Assembly: GCA_900116485.1 (NCBI GenBank) | Contig: FPAX01000005.1 | Location: 119,753-183,752, forward strand | DNA length: 64,000 nt | Direction: 5' to 3' | Source: Selenomonas sp. GACV-9 | GTDB taxonomy: Bacteria; Bacillota; Negativicutes; Selenomonadales; Selenomonadaceae | In this document: in pieces, positions 19,785-28,423 of the stretch | Layout of the letters: every line of letters starts with the position of its first letter | Position numbering within the stretch: position 1 is the stretch's first letter | Notes under the pieces: model-generated | Database searches by the model: none | Told to the model about the DNA's origin: nothing | The model's input: the letters and a program-made list of their open reading frames with translations, nothing else | Made by a program: the position numbers and the translations under genes

Positions 19785-20948
19785 TTATTTACCGTCAAAC
19801 ACATCTGGACGGTTGGCAGCCATGCCATAATGGTAGAGGATTGCCTGAATGATACGCTCCGATGCCTTGCCATCACCATAAGGATTGACCGACTCCGCCA
19901 TGCGGCCATACTCCGCCGGATCTTCGAGCAGCGTCTTAGCTTCCTGATACACGCGCTCACGGTCAGTGCCGATGAGCTTGACCGTGCCAGCTGCAACAGC
20001 CTCCGGGCGCTCCGTCGTGTCGCGCAGGACAAGAACGGGTTTTCCCAATGCCGGTGCCTCCTCCTGTACACCGCCCGAATCCGTCAGGATCAGGTGTGCA
20101 CGGCTCATGAGGTTGGCAAAAGGCTCGTAATCGAGCGGATCAATCAGATGGACCTTGGCAAGGCCGCCGAGTTCCTCACGGACAACCTCGCGTACCTTCG
20201 GATTCTTATGCACGGGGAAGACGACCTCTACGTCCTCAAACTCCTCAGTCAGCTGACGCAGTGCCTTGTAGACATGACGCATCGGCTCGCCGAGATTCTC
20301 GCGGCGATGGGTCGTGACGAGGATGATGCGCTTGTTGTCAAAATCGATATTCTGCAGCATCTCGTCCTCGAACTCGAAGTCTGCCCGTACCGTATGATGG
20401 AGCGCATCGATGACCGTATTGCCCGTGACGAAGATGCTGTCTTTGGCAACATTTTCAGCCAGCAGGTTCTGCTCGCTCGTCGCGGTCGGTGCAAAGTTGA
20501 GATCGGAAATACAGCCCGTGAGCTTGCGGTTCATCTCCTCCGGGAACGGCGAGTACTTGTTATGGGTACGCAGGCCTGCCTCCACATGACCGACAGTCGT
20601 CTGATGATAGTAGGCAGCCAAAGCGCCGGCAAAGGTCGTCGTCGTATCGCCATGGACGAGCACGATGTCCGGCTTCTCTTCCGACAGCACCGCATCGAGG
20701 CCCTTCATGGCTTTCGTCGTGATGTCAAAGAGCGTCTGTCCCTGCGCCATGATATCAAGGTCGTGGTCCGGCGTGATATGGAAAAGGTTCAGTACCTGAT
20801 CGAGCATCTCGCGGTGCTGTGCCGTTACCGCTACCACTGGCGTAATCTTATCCGCGTGTTTCTGAAGCTCCAGCACGATTGGTGCCATCTTGATTGCCTC
20901 AGGACGCGTCCCAAAGACCGTCATCACCTTGATTTTCTTCTTATCCAT
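19785..20948 (-). CDS. wecB: UDP-N-acetylglucosamine 2-epimerase (non-hydrolysing)
   Basis: A 387-residue enzyme interconverting UDP-GlcNAc and UDP-ManNAc for surface polysaccharide synthesis. Signatures are TVFGTRPEAIKMAPI at the N-terminus, VHGDTTTTFAGALAAYY, GHVEAGLRT and the C-terminal DSGGVQEEAPALGKPV. I chose ATG 20948 over the TTG one codon upstream. It follows wecA, whose product begins lipid-linked polysaccharide assembly, but a hairpin lies between the two. UDP-ManNAc has no other user gene in the window. Confidence 0.95.
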   Translation of the reverse strand: MDKKKIKVMTVFGTRPEAIKMAPIVLELQKHADKITPVVAVTAQHREMLDQVLNLFHITPDHDLDIMAQGQTLFDITTKAMKGLDAVLSEEKPDIVLVHGDTTTTFAGALAAYYHQTTVGHVEAGLRTHNKYSPFPEEMNRKLTGCISDLNFAPTATSEQNLLAENVAKDSIFVTGNTVIDALHHTVRADFEFEDEMLQNIDFDNKRIILVTTHRRENLGEPMRHVYKALRQLTEEFEDVEVVFPVHKNPKVREVVREELGGLAKVHLIDPLDYEPFANLMSRAHLILTDSGGVQEEAPALGKPVLVLRDTTERPEAVAAGTVKLIGTDRERVYQEAKTLLEDPAEYGRMAESVNPYGDGKASERIIQAILYHYGMAANRPDVFDGK

Positions 20949-20971
20949 CAAAAATCCCCTTTCTATAAAGA

Positions 20972-20994
20972 AAGGCAGGTCTCACACCTGCCTT
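20972..20994 (-). terminator. Hairpin between wecA and wecB (weak terminator or attenuator)
   Basis: Arms AAGGCAGGT and ACCTGCCTT around a 5-nt loop. The following minus-strand sequence is TTTCTTT, a modest T-run, so termination may be partial and wecB may still be read through from wecA. Confidence 0.65.
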
Positions 20995-21025
20995 CTGGGT
21001 TCCCACTCTGTATGTTCCCGCGGGC

Positions 21026-22078
21026 TTAATGCTGATGCGCGGAATCGTTCAAACGGAAAATGCCAATCTTCTTCGCCCCGAAAAGCACTGCCACCACGAC
21101 CGCGCCGACGATGAGAATGGCAATCTGCGTGCTGACCTCGGTGAGCGCCACAGCACTGAGACCTAACAAGGCGCTGATCACATACATCAAGAGGACTGCC
21201 TGACGCTGGCTGAATCCCAGGTCGAGCAGACGATGATGAAGATGCCCCTTATCCGGTTTGAAGATCGGCACGCCACCACGATAGCGGCGAACAATCGCAA
21301 ACGTCGTATCAAGGATCGGCAAACCAAGTGCCAGGATCGGCACGATCAGCGCAATCGTCGCTGCGCTCTTGACCGCACCGATGACCGAGATACCTGCCAG
21401 CATATAGCCAAGGAACATGCTGCCCGAGTCTCCCATGAAGATGCGGGCAGGATTGAAATTGTAATAAAGGAAGCCGATGGCAGCACCTGCCAGAGCTGCC
21501 GTGAGCACAGCAACGAGCACGATGCCCTGCTGCAACGCCACAAGGAATATCGTAATGGCCGCAATCGTCGATACGCCAGCAGCCAGGCCATCGAGGCCGT
21601 CAATCAAGTTGACGGTATTTGTCAGGCCGACAATCCAGAAAATCGTAGCCGGGATGGCAAACCATTCCGTATAGATATAATCGCCAAATGGATCCGTAAT
21701 GAAGTCGATGCGCACATCAAAGGCAACAACAAGTACGGCTGCTGCCAGGATCTGTCCCACGAGCTTGACCTTGGCCGGCAGGTTCTTATAGTCATCGATG
21801 ATACCAACCAATACGATCAGCGAACCGCCGACCATAAGACCGATAAGCTCGTTCATGACTTCCTCTGACATCGGCACCGCAATCATGATGCTGAACATCG
21901 CCACCATGAACGCTGCATAGATCCCCAATCCGCCGATACGCGGAATCGGTTTTTTATGTACTTTTCTCGCATCAGGAGCATCCATGGCTCCTGTCTTGGC
22001 CGCCAAAAAGATCACGCCTGGCGTAATGAGCAATGCCACACCGGCAGCAATAACAAACGCCATCATATAATCTGGCAT
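21026..22078 (-). CDS. wecA: Undecaprenyl-phosphate GlcNAc-1-phosphate transferase (WecA/TagO family)
   Basis: A 350-residue polytopic membrane enzyme that moves GlcNAc-1-phosphate from UDP-GlcNAc to undecaprenyl phosphate, starting O-antigen or wall-linked glycan synthesis. Visible motifs are the metal-binding VGIIDDYKNLP, the catalytic NLIDGLDGLAAGVS, GDSGSMFLGYMLAG and the HxHH-type loop DKGHLHHRLLD. I chose ATG 22078, which has AGAGGTG 8 nt upstream, over an in-frame ATG 33 nt earlier. A consensus promoter lies upstream. Next gene wecB fits the same pathway. Confidence 0.92.
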   Translation of the reverse strand: MPDYMMAFVIAAGVALLITPGVIFLAAKTGAMDAPDARKVHKKPIPRIGGLGIYAAFMVAMFSIMIAVPMSEEVMNELIGLMVGGSLIVLVGIIDDYKNLPAKVKLVGQILAAAVLVVAFDVRIDFITDPFGDYIYTEWFAIPATIFWIVGLTNTVNLIDGLDGLAAGVSTIAAITIFLVALQQGIVLVAVLTAALAGAAIGFLYYNFNPARIFMGDSGSMFLGYMLAGISVIGAVKSAATIALIVPILALGLPILDTTFAIVRRYRGGVPIFKPDKGHLHHRLLDLGFSQRQAVLLMYVISALLGLSAVALTEVSTQIAILIVGAVVVAVLFGAKKIGIFRLNDSAHQH

Positions 22079-22128
22079 ACAAGTAGCACCTCTTTTTCCC
22101 TTTGCATTCAAATTTTTATAGCAAGCCT

Positions 22129-22157
22129 ATTTTACCGCAGCGGTTCGCCAGTGTCAA
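22129..22157 (-). promoter_or_regulatory. Consensus promoter of wecA
   Basis: On the minus strand a perfect -35 box TTGACA (22152-22157), a 17-nt spacer and TAAAAT (22129-22134). It is one of the best sigma-A matches in the window. Confidence 0.8.
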
Positions 22158-22190
22158 TGAAAATAAGCTGAATGCGCCGTTTGATTCCAG

Positions 22191-22655
22191 TCAGTCATGA
22201 ATCTCATCAGGTCGGCAGGTTACGATGCTGCCATCGGTTTCGTAGTAGACGACCTTTGCCAGCTTGGCATTTCGAAGCATACGGCGGCAAAGCAGGCAAG
22301 GCTTGCCGGAGGCCAGGCTGCCGTCAGCATTGATACCGACGATATAGATGGTCGCACCCTCCATGACCGCAGGATCGGCATTGATGATGGCATTCTGTTC
22401 CGCATGAACCGCTACGCAGAGTTCATAATTCTGCCCCTTGGGCACATGCAGGCGTTCACGCTCGCAGACGCCGGTATCGATGCAGTTGGACTCGCCGCGC
22501 GGCGCACCATTGTAGCCCGTGCTGATGATGATCTTATCCTTGACGATGATGGCACCATAGCGGCGGCGCAGACAGGTGGCACGACGGCCAACAGCCTTGG
22601 CGATATCCAGGAAATACTCTGTCCAGTCCGGGCGCTGCTGTTTCTCACGATTCAT
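22191..22655 (-). CDS. comEB: Deoxycytidylate deaminase (ComEB family)
   Basis: A 154-residue zinc deaminase converting dCMP to dUMP. The zinc site is visible as VAVHAEQNAI (His and catalytic Glu) and GKPCLLCRRML (two Cys). The N-terminal substrate loop GYNGAPRGESNC is typical of dCMP deaminase. In Firmicutes comEB lies in the late competence operon, but no comEA or comEC is adjacent here. It overlaps the upstream YqgF-like gene by 11 nt. Confidence 0.92.
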   Translation of the reverse strand: MNREKQQRPDWTEYFLDIAKAVGRRATCLRRRYGAIIVKDKIIISTGYNGAPRGESNCIDTGVCERERLHVPKGQNYELCVAVHAEQNAIINADPAVMEGATIYIVGINADGSLASGKPCLLCRRMLRNAKLAKVVYYETDGSIVTCRPDEIHD

Positions 22656-23061
22656 GATTCTCTTCCTCTCTCTTCTGTAAATAACGATGCCCCAGAATCA
22701 CAGCGACAAAATCATCCACTGGCTCTGGCGGCACCTGCATGGTCACCGGTAGCAGCCGGCGCCACCCCTTCGGTGGATGGGCCTTCCAGTACTCGCCCTT
22801 GGCCATCTCTGTCGTCCGGTATTCATCTACCACGACCACAGGCAAATCCGGCAGAGCTGTCTCAATACGCTCCCTGGCCTGCTGGCTCGTAGTACCATTA
22901 CCCTCAACCAGCCGGTCAAAACCGAACCGCTGCCGTGCAGCAATAAGTTCGTCTTCCAGCCTGGCCGTTTCGATGACCTGCTGCCAGAGCACCGTTCCAT
23001 CCCCAGCCAACACAGCAAAGCCGCATTTATCCCGTCCAGGATCTAGCGCTGCAATGTTCAT
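22645..23061 (-). CDS. YqgF/RuvC-like RNase H-fold protein
   Basis: A 138-residue protein with the resolvase-like pattern: ALDPGRDKCGFAVL near the N-terminus (first Asp), LVEGNGTTS in the middle (Glu) and PEPVDDFVAVILG near the end (Asp pair). This set matches the acidic catalytic residues of YqgF/RuvX-type nucleases. It is divergent from canonical RuvX, and its role, whether rRNA processing, recombination or something lineage-specific, is open. The start is ATG 23061, and it overlaps comEB by 11 nt. Confidence 0.7.
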   Translation of the reverse strand: MNIAALDPGRDKCGFAVLAGDGTVLWQQVIETARLEDELIAARQRFGFDRLVEGNGTTSQQARERIETALPDLPVVVVDEYRTTEMAKGEYWKAHPPKGWRRLLPVTMQVPPEPVDDFVAVILGHRYLQKREEENHES

Positions 23062-23074
23062 GTCTTCCTCCTAT

Positions 23075-23102
23075 AAAAGAGCCTTCCCCGCAGGGAAGGC
23101 TT
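23075..23102 (-). terminator. Terminator after the DUF3084 gene, closing the envelope block
   Basis: Arms GCCTTCCC (23081-23088) and GGGAAGGC (23093-23100), then CTTTTAT on the minus strand. It shares its core and flank with the terminator after wecB. Confidence 0.8.
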
Positions 23103-23113
23103 GCTTTGCCGCA

Positions 23114-24337
23114 TCAGCGTACGGCACTGTCTGTCTGAAACTCGGTCCGGATTGTCAAGCGCAGCGGCCCCAACGCATCCGTACTGCCATTGGCATAAGC
23201 GGACAATACCACCGCTCCACGCCGGCCGCGCAAGGAATTGACAACCTCATAGAACTGTGCGCCTTCCATGACGCCCACCGAGCCGCGCAGCGGATCAGGC
23301 AGGATTCCCTTCGTCGTGGCTGCCAGATTGACATCCTTGAGGAAGTTCATCACCGTCTGCTCCGCCTCGCCATCAGAACCACCACTTAGCATATACGGCT
23401 TGGCAATGATGAATTCCTTATCCCGGTAGATCACGCTGTTCTTGTAGAGTGCCAGCGTCGTGCGCACGGCCTCGCCGCGCAGCAGGTTGCCCGCTGCGAC
23501 GATACGCACAACCATATCCTGCTTGCTTGCCGCAATCGTATGTACAGCCGCCTCATACTCTGGCTGATAAATCCATATATCCTGATCCGAATTGTCCTTG
23601 CCAAGCTTATTGGAAATATTGCGGTTTGCCAGCTGCGCCAGCGCCTGCATATCACGATCCACATCAGCCTCCGGACGATTGCCGCGAACGACACCACTGG
23701 CAATGACTTCCCCTGCCTGAAACGCGATATCGCCTTCACGAATCGTGATCAGGCCATCGCGCAGATCAGCCGCGCGTTTTTCCAGTACCGTATTGTCCCG
23801 GGTCAGCTTCGCATTATTATCTGTCAGATTGGCATTCTGATTGCTCAGCTGGCTGTTCTGGCTGCTCAAGGAATCATTACGCGAGGTGAGCTCCTGCTTG
23901 GCCGCCTCGAGAAGACGATTTCCCTCTTGCAGGCGAGCCGATTCAGCCTCCAGTTCCGTCTGCTGCTGACGCAACTTTTCAACATCTTCTTTTGACTGCA
24001 GCAGTTCCTCATTGGTACGCTGTTGCTCCGACTGGGCAGTAGCAAGATCTGCCTGTGCCTCGTTCAGGCTTGTCTGGGTTGCCCGCATCGTCTGATTCAG
24101 GCGCTCCATGCCAAAAAGAGCCGTGCGCACATTTTCCGAGGCGGCCGCCATGACGCCAAAGGTCAAAGTCGTAATACAGATTCCCGTGAAGATAGTGATG
24201 ATGATTGATGTATGCCGCGGCCGCAGGCCAAAGATTGATAACCGTTTCTTGCCAATTTTCGTTCCGAGCCGGTCACCGATAAACGCAATGGCGCCGCCAG
24301 TAACTATCAGCACTGCAATCAAAAGGATTCCGTACAT
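23114..24337 (-). CDS. DUF3084 membrane protein with coiled coil
   Basis: A 407-residue protein matching the DUF3084 pattern: two N-terminal hydrophobic segments (about 1-22 and 45-66) around the conserved basic loop GTKIGKKRLSIFGLRPRH. A long Gln/Asn/Leu-rich coiled coil follows (about 80-200), then an alpha/beta C-terminal domain. The coiled coil contains short repeated steps such as SSQNSQLSNQNANL. Function is unknown. Its place directly after lptB and the LptF/G-type permease, at the end of the envelope block, suggests an envelope role. Start ATG 24337. Confidence 0.75.
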   Translation of the reverse strand: MYGILLIAVLIVTGGAIAFIGDRLGTKIGKKRLSIFGLRPRHTSIIITIFTGICITTLTFGVMAAASENVRTALFGMERLNQTMRATQTSLNEAQADLATAQSEQQRTNEELLQSKEDVEKLRQQQTELEAESARLQEGNRLLEAAKQELTSRNDSLSSQNSQLSNQNANLTDNNAKLTRDNTVLEKRAADLRDGLITIREGDIAFQAGEVIASGVVRGNRPEADVDRDMQALAQLANRNISNKLGKDNSDQDIWIYQPEYEAAVHTIAASKQDMVVRIVAAGNLLRGEAVRTTLALYKNSVIYRDKEFIIAKPYMLSGGSDGEAEQTVMNFLKDVNLAATTKGILPDPLRGSVGVMEGAQFYEVVNSLRGRRGAVVLSAYANGSTDALGPLRLTIRTEFQTDSAVR

Positions 24338-24375
24338 CCTTCATCATTCCACCTTCCTGCAAAAATCTGGCATCC

Positions 24376-25476
24376 TTACCGCGATGCCCGCCGTATCAAG
24401 ATAAAACCTACCACCATACCAACGATATTCGGGATCCATACTGCCAGCAGCGGTGGCAGTATGCCGCCACGGGCCAGTGCATTGCCCAAAGTCATCAGTG
24501 CATAATAACAGAAAATGATGATGATGCTCATCGCAAAACCAGCAGATGACGAATTGCGCGTGGGCTGCAAGCCCAAGGGCACGCCGACCAGCGCAAAGAT
24601 CAAGCTGGCCAGCGGCACGGTCACACGCTGATAAAGCTCAGCCTCCAGCGTCTTCGTATCCACATACTGCGTCTTCATGATCTCAATCTGTTCACGCAGC
24701 TCCTTCATCGTCATCTCCTCGAGCTCTTTCTGCTCGCGGACGATCTGCTTAGGGTTGGCCTGGATGGGCAGCACCTGCTTGTTGAAACGCATCGTATGCT
24801 CGCTCTGGCCATCCTCCTGGGCAATATCATAGATCATGCCGTTATGCATGATCCACTCATCGCCATTCCACTCCGCATATTCGGCGTTCTCGACATGGCT
24901 CACTTTGCTGTCAGCATTGAACTCCTGCAGGGTTATGCTCTGCAGCGTCTGCGTATCGGCATCATAAGCCCGCGCATAGACAAGCCGCTTGATCTTGTCA
25001 TGGTCGAGTTCTTTGAGGATGATATGTTCCTGCGACTTCATGCCGCTCTTGCCCTGAATCTCATAGTAGAGAACATTGTGATAAGCCGTGTTGGCCCAAG
25101 GCACCACATACTCATTGAAGGCAATCGCGCCAATACTGACCACAAACCCCATGATCACAGCCGGTGCCGCAATACGCGTAAAGCTGATGCCGCAGGACTT
25201 CATGGCCGTGATCTCGCTCGAGCTCGACAGCTTGCCAAAGGTCAGCAGGCTCGCCAGCACCATGGACATCGGGAATGTCCACATGATGACCCCCGGCAGT
25301 CCCAGTACGAATATCTTCACCACCGACTGCAGTGAGGCACCGTATTCCGTGATGTATCTCGCGATGCTGAACAGGGTTCCCGAACCGACAAAGACAGCCG
25401 TAAAGGCCGCGATGCCGAACAGGAATGTCAGGAATACCTCCCGGAATATATATTTATCTAAGATTCTTAAATGCAT
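24376..25476 (-). CDS. LptF/LptG family lipopolysaccharide export permease
   Basis: A 366-residue YjgP/YjgQ-family permease: three N-terminal helices, a periplasmic beta-jellyroll domain (about 130-260) and three C-terminal helices. With LptB it extracts LPS from the inner membrane and hands it to LptC and LptA. I chose ATG 25476 because GGAGAAGG lies just upstream; a TTG six codons earlier has no such site. Only one permease gene is in the cluster, where proteobacteria have two, so LptB may pair with a homodimer or with a second permease encoded elsewhere. Confidence 0.88.
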   Translation of the reverse strand: MHLRILDKYIFREVFLTFLFGIAAFTAVFVGSGTLFSIARYITEYGASLQSVVKIFVLGLPGVIMWTFPMSMVLASLLTFGKLSSSSEITAMKSCGISFTRIAAPAVIMGFVVSIGAIAFNEYVVPWANTAYHNVLYYEIQGKSGMKSQEHIILKELDHDKIKRLVYARAYDADTQTLQSITLQEFNADSKVSHVENAEYAEWNGDEWIMHNGMIYDIAQEDGQSEHTMRFNKQVLPIQANPKQIVREQKELEEMTMKELREQIEIMKTQYVDTKTLEAELYQRVTVPLASLIFALVGVPLGLQPTRNSSSAGFAMSIIIIFCYYALMTLGNALARGGILPPLLAVWIPNIVGMVVGFILIRRASR

Positions 25477-25490
25477 CGTTCCTTCTCCAA

Positions 25491-26210
25491 TCAAAGCGTG
25501 AAATTCTCACCGAGGTAGAATTTCTTCGCAATCGGGCTACTGGCTATAGTCTGGCTGTCGCCCTCCAGCAGGATCTTTCCCTCACTGAGGATGTAGGCAC
25601 GGTCAACGATATGCAAGGTCTCGCGCACATTGTGATCCGTGATCAGGATGCCCATGCCCCGCTGGCGCAGGTACTGGATGATTTCCTGGATATCCGCCAC
25701 AGCCAGCGGATCGACACCGGCAAAGGGCTCATCGAGCAGGATAAACTGCGGCTCCAAGGCCAAACAGCGCGCAATCTCTACGCGGCGGCGCTCACCACCC
25801 GAAAGCTCCGTACCTTTGCGCTCCTGAACATGACCGATATGGAATTCCTCGATCAGTTCATTGTACTTATTGATCTGCTCGGCCTTGGAAAGCTTGGTCG
25901 TCTCAAGGATGGCCATGATATTCTCGCGAACGGTCAGCTTGCGGAATATCGAGGCCTCCTGTGTCAGATAGCTGATGCCCAGCTCCGCACGACGGTACAT
26001 TGGCAGATTCGTGATATCGATATCCGACAGATACACTTCACCAGACGTGGGATGCTCCAAGCCTACGATCATATAGAAGGAGGTCGTCTTGCCAGCACCA
26101 TTCGGCCCCAGCAGGCCGACGATCTCGCCTTTTTCCACCCGCAGGGACACTCGGTCAACAGCTGTCCTCTCCTTGAATTTCTTTACCAGATTCTTCGCTT
26201 CGATATGCAA
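25491..26210 (-). CDS. lptB: LPS export ABC transporter ATPase LptB (TTG start)
   Basis: A 239-residue ABC ATPase that powers LPS transport. Walker A is [10 protein letters not shown], the Q-loop YLTQEAS, the signature [14 protein letters not shown], Walker [14 protein letters not shown] and the switch histidine LITDHNVRE. The start is TTG 26210, placed 8 nt after GGAGGG. No in-frame ATG is available. It lies between lptA and the LptF/G-type gene in one operon. Confidence 0.96.
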   Translation of the reverse strand: MHIEAKNLVKKFKERTAVDRVSLRVEKGEIVGLLGPNGAGKTTSFYMIVGLEHPTSGEVYLSDIDITNLPMYRRAELGISYLTQEASIFRKLTVRENIMAILETTKLSKAEQINKYNELIEEFHIGHVQERKGTELSGGERRRVEIARCLALEPQFILLDEPFAGVDPLAVADIQEIIQYLRQRGMGILITDHNVRETLHIVDRAYILSEGKILLEGDSQTIASSPIAKKFYLGENFTL

Positions 26211-26250
26211 AGCTCATGCCCTCCAAAAAATTTGCTGATTGCCTATCCTT

Positions 26251-26931
26251 TTATTTTACCTTAGCCTGTCCGTCCTGTGCAAGATAGAGCGTCAGGCGAT
26301 TGCTCTTGAGCGTGTTGTTATCCTGGATTGCCCAGGCATTGCCCGTAACGACGACAACCCCCTGCTCCTTGCCCTGATAATCCATCTGATCGCCACCGGC
26401 TTCCATATTGCGCGACGTGCTCACGACATGAGCATTGCCCGTGCCGATGTAGTGCTCAGCATCCAGCCATCCTTCGATGCGATTAGCCGTAAACGTGCTG
26501 TCAGCACTGGTCAGCGTTCCACCCGACGGCATCAGCACATACTTGCCCTGCTCCGGATAGTAATCGACCTGTTCCCCAGCAAAGCTCTTGTCGCCCTGCA
26601 CGCCTTGCACACTGCCAACCGCCATGATATGCCCCTGGCCATCGGAGACGACTTTCGCGCAGGTCATCCGCATATCATCACGGGTAGCGATGACATTGCC
26701 CTCGACCGTTGCCTCCTGGGTCTTGGAGTTGTACGTAGCCGTTGCGCCCGAAACGCGGGCCGTGCCCCGTTTCATCAGCACATCACCCGTCGCGGTCGCG
26801 ACCCCGGTGCTCATATCATAAGTGACCGTATCGGCATCGAGCTCTGCCGGCTCGCCGGCAGCACTCATGCTGCTCATCGGCAGGACCACACTTACAGCCA
26901 ATGCCAACAGTGTCTTCTTCATCTTGCTCAT
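26251..26931 (-). CDS. lptA: LptA-like periplasmic LPS transport protein (OstA domain)
   Basis: A 226-residue secreted protein with a signal peptide (about 1-26) and an OstA/LptA beta-jellyroll made of short strands, as in VTYDMSTGVATATGDVLM and ATYNSKTQEATVEGNV. It forms the periplasmic bridge that carries LPS to the outer membrane. Its start overlaps the lptC stop (ATGA). It is somewhat longer than E. coli LptA, perhaps one or two more repeats. The outer-membrane partner LptD is not in the window. Confidence 0.9.
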   Translation of the reverse strand: MSKMKKTLLALAVSVVLPMSSMSAAGEPAELDADTVTYDMSTGVATATGDVLMKRGTARVSGATATYNSKTQEATVEGNVIATRDDMRMTCAKVVSDGQGHIMAVGSVQGVQGDKSFAGEQVDYYPEQGKYVLMPSGGTLTSADSTFTANRIEGWLDAEHYIGTGNAHVVSTSRNMEAGGDQMDYQGKEQGVVVVTGNAWAIQDNNTLKSNRLTLYLAQDGQAKVK

Positions 26932-27482
26932 ATGCTGTCTCCTCCCTTGACAAGGTGTGCCTTGCCGATAATCTTGATCTTATTGAATCCGTCCGTACTC
27001 TCGATACGGTCACCGGTAACCTTCATATCATCTTTGACTGCTACAGCGTCACCTATTGCTGCCAGCATCTCCTCTTTGGCCTGCCAGCGCAGTTCCTGCC
27101 CCTTGAGGCTCGCCCCGTCACTGGTATGGATATCCACATTGCCTTTGACCGAGATATCCTTGGTCTCATTGGCAAACTCACCCTGATCCGCTTTGATCTC
27201 AACCGTGCGGCCATCTTCCGCGTAGAAATGCCCAGTGATATTCACGAGTTTGACATCCTGGGTCTCCACATCGACCTCGATGCGCTCAGCCGTAAGCTCC
27301 CACAGCTTGCGGCCATCTTTTTCTTCGCTGAGGGTATTGCCCTCATAGGTCATGGTCTTCGGTGCCTCAACCTTCGTCTGATCCTGCGGCACTTCGGGGA
27401 TCGTTGCCACCGTCCAAACCACCAGAGCCACAAACACTGCCAAGCCACCAGCCAGCAGCCACTTTGTCCTTTTGCTCATCAT
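26928..27482 (-). CDS. lptC: LPS export protein LptC
   Basis: A 184-residue single-pass protein: one N-terminal membrane helix (about 8-26) and a periplasmic jellyroll domain with the same strand style as LptA (YAEDGRTVEIKADQGEF). It receives LPS from the LptB-permease complex. It overlaps both neighbours by 4 nt (acyltransferase upstream, lptA downstream), so the three genes are coupled. Confidence 0.88.
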   Translation of the reverse strand: MMSKRTKWLLAGGLAVFVALVVWTVATIPEVPQDQTKVEAPKTMTYEGNTLSEEKDGRKLWELTAERIEVDVETQDVKLVNITGHFYAEDGRTVEIKADQGEFANETKDISVKGNVDIHTSDGASLKGQELRWQAKEEMLAAIGDAVAVKDDMKVTGDRIESTDGFNKIKIIGKAHLVKGGDSI

Positions 27483-28390
27483 TCAGCCTCCCGTGCCTTG
27501 ACGGTATGATGCTTGCCCGTCTTCTGCATATCTGGCGTCGTATTCCAGCGCTTCTGGAACCACAGCCACTGCGTCGGATTCTCACGGATTACCTGTTCCA
27601 CGACCTTCGTCATGCGCACTGTGAAATCGAACAGGTCCTTATCCGTATCCCCCGTATCTTCATAGCGCATGGCCTCGCCCACGATCACCTTGTGCTTGCC
27701 ATTGGGCTGGCGCAGGATAAAAGCGGGAATGACCGGCGAATTGAATTTGCGGGAAAAGACCGCAGCGCCCATCGGCGTCGATGCGACCTTGCCCAAAAAC
27801 GGGATAAACGCGCCGCCGGGGCCGCCATCCTGATCGGCCAGGAAGCCGAGGATCTTGCCCTGTTTCAGCGCCCGGGCCGCAGCGATAAGCTCGCTGGTGC
27901 CACGCGAGAAGATCTCCACATGAATGGTCTTGCGCAGATCATCGAGAGCCTGGGTATACTGGATATTCGGCTGCGGCTTGGCAATGGCCGTTACCGGCAT
28001 GCCGTTCAGCGAAAATGCAGCCGACAGCCACTCCCAAGTACCGATATGGCCAGTCAGGACGACAACGCCCTTATTTTCAGCCAGCGCAGCGCGCATGCGC
28101 TCTAAGTGCTCAACCTCAATGTACTCGGTGAAGTTCTGTTCATTGAGTCGCGGCATGTAGAGGATCTCCAATACATTGCGCGCCAGGTTCACGAACGAAG
28201 CCCGTACCACCTTGCGGGCCTCAGCCTCAGACAGGCCCAGAGCCGGCATCATCTGCGCCACAGCGCGTTCACGCTCCTTCTTGATCAGGAGATAGTAGAG
28301 ATTGCCCATCACGCGGCCAACTGCCATAAGCAGTGCATATGGCGTATGGCATACGAGCCAGCTCATGAACATCACGAATTTATAATGCAT
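27479..28390 (-). CDS. Lipid A secondary acyltransferase, LpxL/HtrB family (copy 1)
   Basis: A 303-residue membrane-associated acyltransferase with an N-terminal hydrophobic segment and the family's catalytic box HIGTWEW (His and Glu spaced by four residues). A second conserved block is ADQDGGPGGAFIPFLG. It should add a secondary acyl chain to Kdo2-lipid IVA. It sits between kdsC and lptC, that is, between sugar synthesis and export. A paralogue lies at 40387-41247. Which is LpxL-like and which LpxM-like cannot be told. Confidence 0.85.
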   Translation of the reverse strand: MHYKFVMFMSWLVCHTPYALLMAVGRVMGNLYYLLIKKERERAVAQMMPALGLSEAEARKVVRASFVNLARNVLEILYMPRLNEQNFTEYIEVEHLERMRAALAENKGVVVLTGHIGTWEWLSAAFSLNGMPVTAIAKPQPNIQYTQALDDLRKTIHVEIFSRGTSELIAAARALKQGKILGFLADQDGGPGGAFIPFLGKVASTPMGAAVFSRKFNSPVIPAFILRQPNGKHKVIVGEAMRYEDTGDTDKDLFDFTVRMTKVVEQVIRENPTQWLWFQKRWNTTPDMQKTGKHHTVKAREAE

Positions 28391-28423
28391 GGATTACGTT
28401 CCCCCACAAAAATCTTTCTAATA

